Counted from the stretch's first letter, positions 1 to 7,876 are shown. The stretch is DNA of 18,470 bases from Paraktedonobacter sp034438135 (GCA_034438135.1 DAOTTL010000416.1:1-18470), one strand, 5' to 3'. A program made the numbers and translations. The notes: a model not told the origin generated them from the sequence alone.

Positions 1-35
1 GCCCGCGAATCGACTTCGCCAACAAAGTCCAAAAA

Positions 36-51
36 GGGTGGGTGGGTGGGG
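36..51 (+). other. G-quadruplex motif (four G-tracts)
   Basis: Four runs of three or more G are separated by single T residues, the tightest form of intramolecular G-quadruplex motif. It lies about 30 nt upstream of the -35 box of the first gene, on its non-template strand. A nearly identical motif occurs at 5205-5219. Folding is inferred from the pattern only. Confidence 0.75.
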
Positions 52-82
52 AAGAAAAGCTCAGCCTTTACAGGCTACCTTA

Positions 83-111
83 TTGACAGTATGCTCGTAT
101 CTCGTTAATAT
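83..111 (+). promoter_or_regulatory. Sigma-70-type promoter for the orphan gene at 187
   Basis: A perfect TTGACA (83-88) is followed after exactly 17 nt by TAATAT (106-111). Transcription would start near 118, giving a leader of about 70 nt before the ATG at 187. The spacing and position upstream of a gene with a plausible Shine-Dalgarno support the call. Confidence 0.6.
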
Positions 112-186
112 AGAAGCACGCCATAGAGAAAGGTCTGCGCATTCTATTGCATTAGCCCGTGACATTTGGCGGGGAGAAAAGAAGAA

Positions 187-942
187 ATGATCAGCTTCGA
201 AGACATCGCCGAGTTTTTTCTGCGAGCAGCAAGGCCGCTCGGGCTGGTGACCCATCCTGAGTATTGGATCAATTCCCGCAATCTTGAGCGCGAATTTGCC
301 TGCATCTGTCATGCGCACAGTTGTGAAGATGCAGAGGGAGGAACGTCGTGCTCAATCTCATTTTCGTGGAGCACATTAGATACAGCGCTCTCGGTCGAAG
401 GGCCCGTGGGAGTCTGCGATTTCTTTCATGAACCAGATGAACACTGTTCCCACCTGCACACAAGCGATATCCCCCCTCTAGTACTTGATCTTTCCTATAC
501 TCTGCCATTTAAAAATATACGCCCGGATCTAACTGATCCACATTTACTTACACTGATCTCTCTGCTACGTCTGCGAGCCAGTGAACACAGCAGCCGCGCC
601 AATGAGACGCGACCGGGCCTGGCGATCGCTTTACAGGAAAATCACTTGCAGGCAGAGGCTCTGACCCTTCAACAGCGCGTCGAATTGCCCATCTGGCATC
701 CCGATGGCATGCGCGGCCTGCATGAAGATCCACAGACGCGCTCCGCTCGCTCTGTACAACGCTATCGCAGTGTCAATGAAGAGAGCGAAGAGGAGGAGGA
801 AGAGCGCGACGAAGTTGAAGCCAGCGCTGACCATCCTCGACCCGAAGAATGGCTGCCCCAGGTCATGGAGGAGATCTGTCAGGATATCCAACAGGTCCTT
901 TCCGCTATGGAGGAGGCCTATCCCAACAAAGAGGCCTCATGA
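187..942 (+). CDS. Orphan protein with a Cys/His cluster and acidic tail
   Basis: I do not recognise this 251-residue protein. The ATG at 187 is preferred because a GGGGAG ribosome-binding site lies about 10 nt upstream; an in-frame TTG at 166 would add seven residues. The N-terminal half is rich in Cys and His (C39, C41, H42, H44, C46, C55, C77, H81, H86, C87, H89, H91), which could bind a metal. Residues 198-210 form a run of Glu/Asp/Arg, and the last 35 residues look like an amphipathic helix. There is no signal peptide or membrane segment, so it is probably cytosolic. A strong promoter precedes it and a perfect palindrome begins 12 nt after its stop, so it appears to be a single-gene unit. 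That it is a real gene is likely; its function is unknown. Confidence 0.7.
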   Translation: MISFEDIAEFFLRAARPLGLVTHPEYWINSRNLEREFACICHAHSCEDAEGGTSCSISFSWSTLDTALSVEGPVGVCDFFHEPDEHCSHLHTSDIPPLVLDLSYTLPFKNIRPDLTDPHLLTLISLLRLRASEHSSRANETRPGLAIALQENHLQAEALTLQQRVELPIWHPDGMRGLHEDPQTRSARSVQRYRSVNEESEEEEEERDEVEASADHPRPEEWLPQVMEEICQDIQQVLSAMEEAYPNKEAS

Positions 943-954
943 TTTAAATAAAGA

Positions 955-1018
955 GAAAAAGAGAAAACTGGCGAAAATGGACGTATGGGCGTCCATTTTC
1001 GCCAGTTTTCTCTTTTTC
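955..1018. terminator. 29-bp perfect palindrome between convergent genes (bidirectional terminator)
   Basis: Arms 955-983 and 990-1018 are perfectly complementary around a 6-nt loop. The left arm is purine-rich and the right arm ends in a T-rich run, so either strand gives a hairpin with a U-rich 3' side. It starts 12 nt after the stop of the 187-942 gene and ends 6 nt before the stop of the opposing gene at 1025. This position fits termination in both directions. The stem is far longer than an ordinary intrinsic terminator. Confidence 0.7.
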
Positions 1019-1024
1019 CCTTAG

Positions 1025-2332
1025 CTAATACATTCCGCGAGGTTTGCGTCTGCGTTCGTGGGGCAAAAGAATGTCCAAGGCATCATCAACAGTCACAATC
1101 CCCTCCAAAACACCTTGTTCGCTGACAACCGGAACAGCCAGCAGATTATATTTCGCCATAATTTCTGCCACAGTTCGCGACTCCGTACTGGTACGAACAG
1201 AGACGACATCCGTATCCATCAACTCCTGCAAATGTACCCCCTGAGAAGCGGCTAACAGGTCCCAAAGCGAGACAACACCCAGAATCTGGCACTCATCAGC
1301 GGTCTCATCGGCCACACAATACACATAAACAGCCCGAATATCCTCACCTATACTGGCACGCACAACCTCAAGGGCCTCCGCCGCAGTGTGCATGACACCG
1401 AACGCCAGATAATCGGTCGTCATCAGTCCTCCAGCGGAATTTTCCTCGTATTCCAACAATTCTTGTACATCCTCAGACTCCTGAGGAGTCATCAAACGCA
1501 AGAGTTCCTGAGCACGAACCTCGGGCAGGCGAGCAACCAGATCGGCGGCCTCATCGGGTCCCATGGCCTCCAGAATAGCAGCGGCACGTTCACTGTTAAT
1601 CTGTTCCAGAATCTGTGCCTGACGATCGGTATCGATCTCCTCAAAGGCATCAGCAGCGATCTCGTTGTCAAGACCCTCGATCAGACGGGCACCCTGGCCA
1701 GGGGTAAGCTGATGTACAATGTCAGCAATATCAGCGGGATGGAGTTCCGCGAGTGGACCACTTGTCGAGTGGACCAATTGGGAAACAGTCGTGGGCTTAC
1801 CCTTGACAATGATCTCAGAAAGGTCGTCCGCTTGCGACTCATCCGGCGGAGGGTCAGAACCCACTAATTCAATCCGTCCCCAGGAGATAAAACTTGCAGG
1901 ACGACGCTGACTACGCGTCCCAAGGAGCCAGGGAGGCGCGAGACGGCGCATAAGACCCAGTGGGCTGGTATCAACTCCCAGGACATGCCAGTCCTCTCGG
2001 ATACAGACATCATTGACACGCACAGGTTTTTTACGAGCCAGATCAATGACCTGTTTATCAAGCACATCACGCGCCAGGGCTACCTGCTGCGTGAAAAGCG
2101 GTTGGACTGCCAATTCAAGCTGAGAGGCTTGCAGAGATAAATGCAAGGTATGATCACGCCAGACGGCATCGTGGGCAGTTGCATACCAGGACCGATCATC
2201 CTGTCCTTCAACCAGAAAGATACATTCCTGCGAAAGATTGTTGCGAGAGGTCAAAAGATCGCTCACTTTGCCAACGCGTACCCCCTGACTATCCTCGACG
2301 CTTGCGCCCAGCAACTGGCTCAGGTAAAACAT
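1025..2332 (-). CDS. Soluble PRC-barrel / MgtE_N / CBS-pair protein
   Basis: This 435-residue protein has the cytosolic half of an MgtE magnesium channel but no membrane domain. Residues 1-75 and about 88-135 look like PRC-barrel segments. Residues 195-300 form the MgtE N-terminal superhelix, with LHPADIADIV and repeated Leu/Glu helices. Residues 300-360 and 370-425 are two CBS domains, which in MgtE sense Mg2+ or adenine nucleotides. The protein ends after the second CBS domain with a basic tail, where MgtE would begin five transmembrane helices. Similar stand-alone proteins exist in Actinobacteria, so this is probably a natural architecture and not a truncation. Its ATG lies 3 nt after the pyrG stop codon, so the two are almost certainly cotranscribed and perhaps translationally coupled. 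It is probably an Mg2+- or nucleotide-responsive regulator; its partner is unknown. Confidence 0.85.
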   Translation of the reverse strand: MFYLSQLLGASVEDSQGVRVGKVSDLLTSRNNLSQECIFLVEGQDDRSWYATAHDAVWRDHTLHLSLQASQLELAVQPLFTQQVALARDVLDKQVIDLARKKPVRVNDVCIREDWHVLGVDTSPLGLMRRLAPPWLLGTRSQRRPASFISWGRIELVGSDPPPDESQADDLSEIIVKGKPTTVSQLVHSTSGPLAELHPADIADIVHQLTPGQGARLIEGLDNEIAADAFEEIDTDRQAQILEQINSERAAAILEAMGPDEAADLVARLPEVRAQELLRLMTPQESEDVQELLEYEENSAGGLMTTDYLAFGVMHTAAEALEVVRASIGEDIRAVYVYCVADETADECQILGVVSLWDLLAASQGVHLQELMDTDVVSVRTSTESRTVAEIMAKYNLLAVPVVSEQGVLEGIVTVDDALDILLPHERRRKPRGMY

Positions 2333-2335
2333 GTC

Positions 2336-4018
2336 TTACTTCTCAATGCGTGCGTCGGACGAAGTGCCCCGCAGCGCCTCTTCAATTGTCTCGTATGCCT
2401 GCGATTGTCCTTCGCTTGAAAGATTGGCACAAGCTCCTACAAAATCACGGAACAAAGGATGGGGACGCGTGGGACGACTCTTAAACTCAGGATGGAACTG
2501 TGAAGCCACAAACCAGGGATGCTCGGCCAATTCTATAACCTCAATCAAACTATTATCAGCCGAACGACCGCTCAAAATCACACCATGAGATTCCATGCGC
2601 TTGCGAAACTCGTTGTTGAATTCATAACGATGACGATGGCGCTCGAAGATAATAGCCTCACCATAGGCCTGGTAGGCCCGTGTGCCAGGAGTCAGACAGC
2701 AAACCCAGTTTCCCAGGCGCATAGTCCCTCCCTTGTCGGCCACACCGCGCTGCGTCGCCATCAGATCGATCACCGGTGAGTCGGTCCGCGGATCAAATTC
2801 TGTACTATTAGCATCCTCAAGCCCTAAGACATTACGGGCAATTTCGATCACAGCTACCTGCAAGCCCAGACAAAGACCCAGGTACGGCTTCTGAGTGCGA
2901 CGGGCCAGGTTCGCAGCTTTGATCTTTCCCTCGATCCCACGGTGACCAAAGCCGCCCGGCACCACGATACCAGCGACATCTTCCAGCAACTCCGTGTACT
3001 TCTCGCCCATGCTCTCCAGGGCCTCGGAGTTAATCCACTTAATACGTACATCTACATCGTGATACCAGCCAGCGTGCCGCAAGGATTCAGCCACAGATAT
3101 ATAGGCATCGTGCAGCTCGACGTACTTGCCTACCAGACCAATCACCAGCTCTGGACGAGGTCGTTTGATCCTGGCCACCAGATCATGCCATTCCTGCATC
3201 TGTGGCTCATGGTCGGGGAGTCCAAGTTCGTGGATCAGAAACGCTCCCAGACCAGCCTCCTCCAGAATCAGCGGAACCTCGTAGATGGTATCGGCAGTGG
3301 GTAGCGCCACTACGGCACTCTCCTCAATATTGCAAAAAAGCGCGATTTTCTCGCGCAACTCATCGGGGATGGGGAGATCGGAGCGGCAGAGAATCGCATC
3401 AGGCTGAATACCAACACGCAGCAGTTCTTTCACGCTATGCTGGGTGGGTTTGGTCTTCAACTCGCGTGTGGCCATGAGATAGGGCAATAGTGTTACATGC
3501 AGATAAAAGACGTTGCGCCGACCTACATCTTTGCGCATCTGGCGAATGGCCTCCAGGTAGGGTTCACCCTCGATATCCCCAACAGTACCACCCACCTCCA
3601 CAATGATCACATCCGCATCTGAGCGGCGTGCTACAGTATGGATACGCTCTTTAATCTCATTTGTAATATGGGGAATGACCTGAATAGTACCACCCAGATA
3701 CTCACCCCGCCTCTCTTTGCCAATCACCGAGGCATAGAGCTGGCCGGTCGTGACATTATTAGCCTGGGAGGATGGCTCATCAGTAAAGCGCTCGTAGTGA
3801 CCAAGGTCGAGATCAGTCTCCGCACCATCGTCCGTCACAAAAACCTCGCCATGTTGATAGGGAGACATTGTACCGGGATCAACATTGATATATGGGTCGA
3901 GTTTCATGAGGGAGACAGAGACGCCGCGATTCTTCAATAGACGTCCCAGAGAAGCAACGCTGATACCTTTACCAACGGAAGAAGCCACTCCCCCCGTTAC
4001 GAAAATGAACTTAGACAT
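2336..4018 (-). CDS. pyrG: CTP synthase
   Basis: This 560-residue enzyme converts UTP, ATP and glutamine to CTP, the last step of de novo pyrimidine nucleotide synthesis. The N-terminal synthetase domain carries the P-loop (GGVASSVGKG, residues 9-18), the D41-P-Y-I-N-V-D-P-G-T motif, the EVGGTVGDIE motif (141-150) and the UTP/CTP site (KTKPTQHSVKEL, 188-199). The C-terminal class I glutaminase domain has the oxyanion loop VPGGFGHRG, nucleophile C383 in GLCLGLQ, and the H509/E511 partners. All key residues are present. Family members are usually 535-550 residues; the extra length is a polar C-terminal tail. The ATG follows a clear AAGGAGGA ribosome-binding site. A leader of over 100 nt with two hairpins precedes it, and the PRC/MgtE_N/CBS gene follows 3 nt after its stop. 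Confidence 0.98.
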   Translation of the reverse strand: MSKFIFVTGGVASSVGKGISVASLGRLLKNRGVSVSLMKLDPYINVDPGTMSPYQHGEVFVTDDGAETDLDLGHYERFTDEPSSQANNVTTGQLYASVIGKERRGEYLGGTIQVIPHITNEIKERIHTVARRSDADVIIVEVGGTVGDIEGEPYLEAIRQMRKDVGRRNVFYLHVTLLPYLMATRELKTKPTQHSVKELLRVGIQPDAILCRSDLPIPDELREKIALFCNIEESAVVALPTADTIYEVPLILEEAGLGAFLIHELGLPDHEPQMQEWHDLVARIKRPRPELVIGLVGKYVELHDAYISVAESLRHAGWYHDVDVRIKWINSEALESMGEKYTELLEDVAGIVVPGGFGHRGIEGKIKAANLARRTQKPYLGLCLGLQVAVIEIARNVLGLEDANSTEFDPRTDSPVIDLMATQRGVADKGGTMRLGNWVCCLTPGTRAYQAYGEAIIFERHRHRYEFNNEFRKRMESHGVILSGRSADNSLIEVIELAEHPWFVASQFHPEFKSRPTRPHPLFRDFVGACANLSSEGQSQAYETIEEALRGTSSDARIEK

Positions 4019-4171
4019 TGGTCCTCCTTACCAGGGCCTGGACATACGGGGGCACGGTGTTGTAGTAGGGCGTCTCTCCCTGCCGGGTGACGGCTATCTC
4101 CTCCTGTGTCCCCTTTGTAAGGGCATACCATTCAGCCGGATGAGTGAAAGCGCTTTGCAAGCCAATAAAAT

Positions 4172-4219
4172 GAGAGAAAAGCGGACCGCTTCTCTCATAG
4201 CTATTGACAGGCTCAATAG
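4172..4219 (-). promoter_or_regulatory. Paired hairpins in the pyrG upstream region
   Basis: Read on the minus strand, a 7-bp hairpin (4219-4201) is followed by a 10-bp hairpin with a 2-nt bulge (4196-4172) and then a short T-rich stretch. They sit about 155-200 nt upstream of the pyrG start and 125 nt downstream of the 4345 gene. They could be a weak terminator for the upstream gene or part of a pyrG attenuator. No T-box signature or run of Gs for reiterative transcription was seen. In the rest of the gene-free stretch 4019-4344 I see only the pyrG ribosome-binding site and no convincing promoter. Confidence 0.35.
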
Positions 4220-4344
4220 TATGTTTAAACAAACAACTATGGGCCAGCGGCGTTCCCAACTACTAGTTAGTTAGAGAAACGCTCGCACTCAGAGATCTTG
4301 CACTCACCCGCGAATACATGTATAGCAGCAAAGCAAATGAGCAA

Positions 4345-4983
4345 TTAATGCGCATCCAAAATGACAACCTGTGTCTCAGTGGGAAGAGAAGAGCGACTGA
4401 TCGTTAGCTTTGCCTGACTACGTCCCGCTTCAAAACCCATCTCGCGGCAAAACTTGTTAAGTGGATCAGGTGCGTCTCCTTCCAAGACCTGATAATGCAT
4501 TGGAACAACAATACGTGGTTCTATCTGGCTGATTACCTCTGCGGCCTGAGTTGCGTTGATCGTATGCTGACCGCTAATAGGAATAAGCAGGATATCTGCA
4601 TCGGCTACGGTTTCGAGTTGCTCTTCCTGCAACGTATGCCCCAGATCGCCAAGATGGCAGATGACAAGATCGTCCAGGTGAATCACATAGATAGTATTGC
4701 GCCCAAGTTTTTTACCCCGCTCCTGATCATGGTATGAGGCCACGCCGGAGATCAACACATCACTGATTTCGTACTCGCCAGGTCCCCGCACTACCCTGGG
4801 ATTGCCGTTCAAGCCTGCAATATAGTTATGACCTGGATGATCGTGGCTGACGGTAACAATGGAGGCGGAGATCTTACCCAAACTGGACGCTTCCCCAGCC
4901 TGAGGCGAAAACGGGTCAGTAATCAGGGTGACTTTCTTGCCGCGCAATTGAAAGCAAGAATGGCCAAGCCAGGATATTTCCAT
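4345..4983 (-). CDS. Metallo-beta-lactamase-fold hydrolase (UlaG/COG2220-like)
   Basis: This 212-residue protein belongs to the Zn-dependent hydrolases related to L-ascorbate-6-phosphate lactonase. It begins with the family's typical strand, MEISWLGHSCF, which is why the ATG at 4983 is preferred over an in-frame TTG at 5007. Residues 47-52 read HDHPGH where most family members have HxHxDH, so the metal-binding Asp is Gly here. H110, D113 and the late PMHY histidine (H163) remain. There is no signal peptide or membrane segment, so it is cytosolic. A TTGTGG-17-TACAAT promoter lies upstream, and pyrG is next downstream on the same strand after 326 nt. The substrate cannot be predicted, and the altered motif may change metal content or activity. 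Confidence 0.85.
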   Translation of the reverse strand: MEISWLGHSCFQLRGKKVTLITDPFSPQAGEASSLGKISASIVTVSHDHPGHNYIAGLNGNPRVVRGPGEYEISDVLISGVASYHDQERGKKLGRNTIYVIHLDDLVICHLGDLGHTLQEEQLETVADADILLIPISGQHTINATQAAEVISQIEPRIVVPMHYQVLEGDAPDPLNKFCREMGFEAGRSQAKLTISRSSLPTETQVVILDAH

Positions 4984-5048
4984 CTTCTTACAATTCGCTT
5001 TTCTCAAAATGACAGGCGGGGACTAATTTTTGTCCTCGCCCAAACCTT

Positions 5049-5077
5049 ATTGTACCACAGGGATAAATCTACCACAA
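5049..5077 (-). promoter_or_regulatory. Promoter of the metallo-hydrolase gene
   Basis: On the minus strand TTGTGG (5077-5072) is followed by exactly 17 nt and TACAAT (5054-5049). The start point would be near 5042, giving a leader of about 60 nt to the ATG at 4983. Confidence 0.5.
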
Positions 5078-5103
5078 GAGGTTGGATTCACAGGGCAGGG
5101 CCA

Positions 5104-5242
5104 GGCTTTCGCAAAAGTCACTGCTCAGCAGTGGCCAGACCACTCCCCAAAGGAACAAGATGGATGGTGGCAGCGCGGTCGCGCTGCCACCATCCATCTA
5201 CAAAGGGTGGGTGGGTGGGAAAAGAACAACTTTTGCGAAGCC
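5104..5242. repeat. Structured element: closing inverted repeat, hairpins and G-quadruplex
   Basis: An inverted repeat closes the element: GGCTTTCGCAAAAGT at 5104-5118 pairs with 5229-5242, with one unpaired base. Inside are a small hairpin at 5119-5133, a second weak one at 5130-5142, a hairpin of about 19 bp at 5158-5199, and the G-quadruplex motif at 5205-5219. Together they occupy much of the gap between divergent genes (4984-5348). No open reading frame with a ribosome-binding site is present. It could be a small non-autonomous mobile element or a structured RNA; the sequence alone does not decide. Confidence 0.55.
5205..5219 (+). other. G-quadruplex motif (second copy)
   Basis: Four GGG runs are separated by single T residues, matching the motif at 36-51. 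The flanks are also alike: an A-rich triplet before and AAAAG-type sequence after. It lies about 75 nt upstream of the -10 element of the methyltransferase gene. Confidence 0.75.
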
Positions 5243-5293
5243 TTGTTCGCAGGGTCAGGCTTGCGAGCCAAGTATTAAAGAAACGCTGCATTG

Positions 5294-5302
5294 TGGTAAT
5301 AT
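5294..5302 (+). promoter_or_regulatory. Extended -10 element for the methyltransferase gene
   Basis: TGG-TAATAT forms an extended -10 box with no good -35 at the expected distance. It would start transcription near 5309, about 40 nt before the ATG at 5349, and the GAGAGGAGG ribosome-binding site follows at about 5331. Confidence 0.35.
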
Positions 5303-5348
5303 AGTGAAGCCATATCGATAGAGCAAATTTGAGAGGAGGATAGGTGGA

Positions 5349-6221
5349 ATGCCAGTAGATCATCCACTATGTAATCAGAACATCTCTTCATTAGGTGGGA
5401 ATTTTGACCTGGAAATCGCCCATATGACCATTCTGGATCGTTTAAGAATTGAGAGCACTGGTGGCCTCTTTGCGGAAAGGCATAACGACTTCAGTGGGTT
5501 TCAACGGGTGCTGGATATCGTAAGCAGGACAGGCACCTGGGCACTAAGTGTAGCGCGTCAACATTCGGAAGTAGAGGTGGTCTGTTTAAACAGCCATCAT
5601 AGTGCACTGGACGCTACCCGGGGGCAGGCAGAGATTGAGGAGATTGAGAACATTCGCTTTGTCTGGGTTGAAAAGGAAGCAGACCTGATACATTGCATTT
5701 TCCCTGACAACTACTTTGATCTCATCAATGTGAGCGAGCTTTTCGCTCTCCTGCGTGCGAAACATCTGCTCGCTTTTTTTAAAGAGTGCCTGCGTATCAC
5801 GAAACCGGGCGGCTATATTCGTTTTACTGAAAGCGAGTGGGGAATCACTACAAGTCCAGCTATCGAGAAATTAGCAGGCCTCTTTCTAAAAGGCCTGAGA
5901 AATATGGGGCGAACACCTTCACCCGATGGACGTAACCTCGGCGTTAATGTTGTCTCCAGTAATTTATTACAACAAGCTGGTTGGAGAAATATTGAACGGC
6001 GGGCCTATGTCGAAGATTATTTAATGGGACCCAGTATGCCATCTGATCCCGCAACAAGGATCGAAATCATGATCAATACCATGAGAAAAACGATCCTCGA
6101 TCAACAAATGGCCACCCAGGAAAGGCTCAATGACCTCATTCAACAGTCTATCGTCGAGATAGGTCAGGATAATTTTAACGGATTGGCCTTCTTTCTCGTA
6201 TTTTGTGCGCAGAAAGACTAA
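5349..6221 (+). CDS. Degenerate class I SAM-dependent methyltransferase
   Basis: This 290-residue protein has the layout of a Rossmann-fold methyltransferase. Motif I is VLDIVSRTGTWALSVAR (residues 54-70), where the usual D-x-G-x-G-x-G has only the last Gly. The second strand ends in CLN (79-81) where an acidic residue normally binds the SAM ribose. Motif II is FPDNYFDLINVS (118-129), and motif III is the typical LRITKPGGYIRFTES (148-162). The last 120 residues are helical and specific. The ATG has a strong GAGAGGAGG site 9-10 nt upstream. Transcription is plus-strand, divergent from the metallo-hydrolase. The methyl acceptor is unknown. Loss of key motif I residues could mean weakened SAM binding or a regulatory role, but paralogues with similar changes may be active. 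Confidence 0.8.
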   Translation: MPVDHPLCNQNISSLGGNFDLEIAHMTILDRLRIESTGGLFAERHNDFSGFQRVLDIVSRTGTWALSVARQHSEVEVVCLNSHHSALDATRGQAEIEEIENIRFVWVEKEADLIHCIFPDNYFDLINVSELFALLRAKHLLAFFKECLRITKPGGYIRFTESEWGITTSPAIEKLAGLFLKGLRNMGRTPSPDGRNLGVNVVSSNLLQQAGWRNIERRAYVEDYLMGPSMPSDPATRIEIMINTMRKTILDQQMATQERLNDLIQQSIVEIGQDNFNGLAFFLVFCAQKD

Positions 6222-6421
6222 TCCTTCCAACGCATATAAAAAATACTCCTATACCTGAAATTAATTGAAAACGTATGACATGCACGGCAAGACAGGGCAA
6301 TCTTGTCAGGCCACTTCAGCACGTTTTCTCCTAGAATTTGAAGTAAATAAACACTGTTACATATCGGTCAGGCAGAGCGTATAAAAAGTAGCACAGGACT
6401 AATAGGAAGAAAGTACAAAAA

Positions 6422-7765
6422 ATGGCAGAGAGTATAGGCAAAAATCTTGGACAGTATACGCTTGTGCGTCTCCTGGCTCATGGCGGTATGTCAGAAGTCT
6501 ATCTAGCCTATGATAAGAGCGGCGAACAGAATTACGCGCTTAAGATACTCAAACAGACAGATAAAGAGGATTACGTGCGCTTCCAACAAGAAGTACAGGC
6601 GCAGAGTGCATTGATACATCCACATATCATACCTATATTGGACTATGGGGAGCAGGGTGGCAGTTGTTACTATGTTATGCCTTATATGCGACATGGAACG
6701 CTCAAGGAGCGTCTGGTTAAAAGTACACTGGAGAGCACTGAGGTAGGCGAAATTCTGATCCAGATGGCGGATGCACTGCAATATATGCACGACATGGGAA
6801 TCGTCCACCGCGATGTCAAACCAGCAAATATTTTGTTAGATGAGAAAAATCAGGTCTGGCTGGCCGATTTTGGTCTGGCTAGAGACTTCGAGGCAGGCAG
6901 CGATCTCACTGACACAGGCAGTTTGATCGGCACCCCCTACTATATGGCCCCGGAGCTGGTAGACCGAGCTGCCAGTCCCAGCAGTGATATCTATGCGCTT
7001 GGTGTAGTACTCTATGAAATGCTCACAGGACGCGTACCATTCAAAGGAAAAACTCCTGTGGCCACCTGCTGGCAACATATCTACGACTCTCCTCCCTGGC
7101 CTTCATCGTTTAATCCACTGATCACTCCCGCGATTGAAAAAGTGATCATGCGTGCGCTGGAAAAGAAGCCCCATGCCAGGTTCGCCAATGCTCAAGGATT
7201 TGCCGAGGCCTACCAGAGAGCTTTGACCAGAACCAGCTCTGCCGAAGATGAGAGAAAGGATAGTAGCGGGGTCACGATCAATATCAAGCCAGTCAGTACA
7301 GTCAATGCACTCCTTCAAAGACACCGCTCACGCTCACGTTCTGTGGTAGCGGCCAGCGTTGCGGTAGCTATGCTCTTCATGTTGGGCGCAGTTGGTCTTG
7401 GCATGATCTGTGGAGCAAGTTCTCCCGCCATCGCAGGAAATACGGCCCAAATGATCAGCATCCAGAGAACGAATGTACCAACGATGTCAGAGATACCGGT
7501 CAGGGGTACCGAACTAACACCTTCAGCCTCGAAAATACCTGTGGTCTCTCAAAAACCATCTCCTGTTAAACCTGAAGCGCAAGCTCCGACCCGAACACCT
7601 CCTCCAGCACATAGTGGACCTGTGATCCCCCCCGGCAAGGTTCATAATCCTCCAAAAAAACCTTCTGCTCCCCCAAAAAAACCTGCTAAGCCAGCAAAAC
7701 ATGAGAAGCCCAAAAAATTTCGCTGGCCCTGGCAGTACTGGCCATTTCAGGGCTTTCAGAGCTGA
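6422..7765 (+). CDS. Membrane-anchored Ser/Thr protein kinase with Pro/Lys-rich exterior
   Basis: This 447-residue protein is a PknB-type eukaryotic-like kinase. The kinase domain spans residues about 11-265: glycine loop AHGGMSEV (19-26, first Gly replaced by Ala), K41 in ALKIL, catalytic loop HRDVKPAN (129-136), DFG (149-151) and APE (176-178). All catalytic residues are present. A juxtamembrane stretch ending in Arg/Ser repeats leads to one transmembrane helix (about 308-329). The outer 118 residues are rich in Pro, Lys and Thr, with many PPKKP-like words; they contain no PASTA or other recognisable sensor domain and end in aromatic residues. The basic tail could contact cell-wall or anionic polymer. 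The ATG has AGGAAG 12 nt upstream. A weak TTACAT-17-TATAAA promoter may lie at 6357-6385. It follows the methyltransferase gene after 200 nt. Confidence 0.93.
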   Translation: MAESIGKNLGQYTLVRLLAHGGMSEVYLAYDKSGEQNYALKILKQTDKEDYVRFQQEVQAQSALIHPHIIPILDYGEQGGSCYYVMPYMRHGTLKERLVKSTLESTEVGEILIQMADALQYMHDMGIVHRDVKPANILLDEKNQVWLADFGLARDFEAGSDLTDTGSLIGTPYYMAPELVDRAASPSSDIYALGVVLYEMLTGRVPFKGKTPVATCWQHIYDSPPWPSSFNPLITPAIEKVIMRALEKKPHARFANAQGFAEAYQRALTRTSSAEDERKDSSGVTINIKPVSTVNALLQRHRSRSRSVVAASVAVAMLFMLGAVGLGMICGASSPAIAGNTAQMISIQRTNVPTMSEIPVRGTELTPSASKIPVVSQKPSPVKPEAQAPTRTPPPAHSGPVIPPGKVHNPPKKPSAPPKKPAKPAKHEKPKKFRWPWQYWPFQGFQS

Positions 7766-7876
7766 AAGACACCACACGAATCGATGTCTCATGCTTGAGG
7801 CATGCAGAGCCGACAGCAAGTGCAGCTTCTTCACATCAAATGAAGGATGACTCAGATGATCACATCATCAATCCCC

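Noticed and set aside
4019..4344. T-box or pyrimidine riboswitch upstream of pyrG
   Set aside because: No T-box antiterminator sequence and no initial G-run for reiterative attenuation were found. Only two modest hairpins are present.
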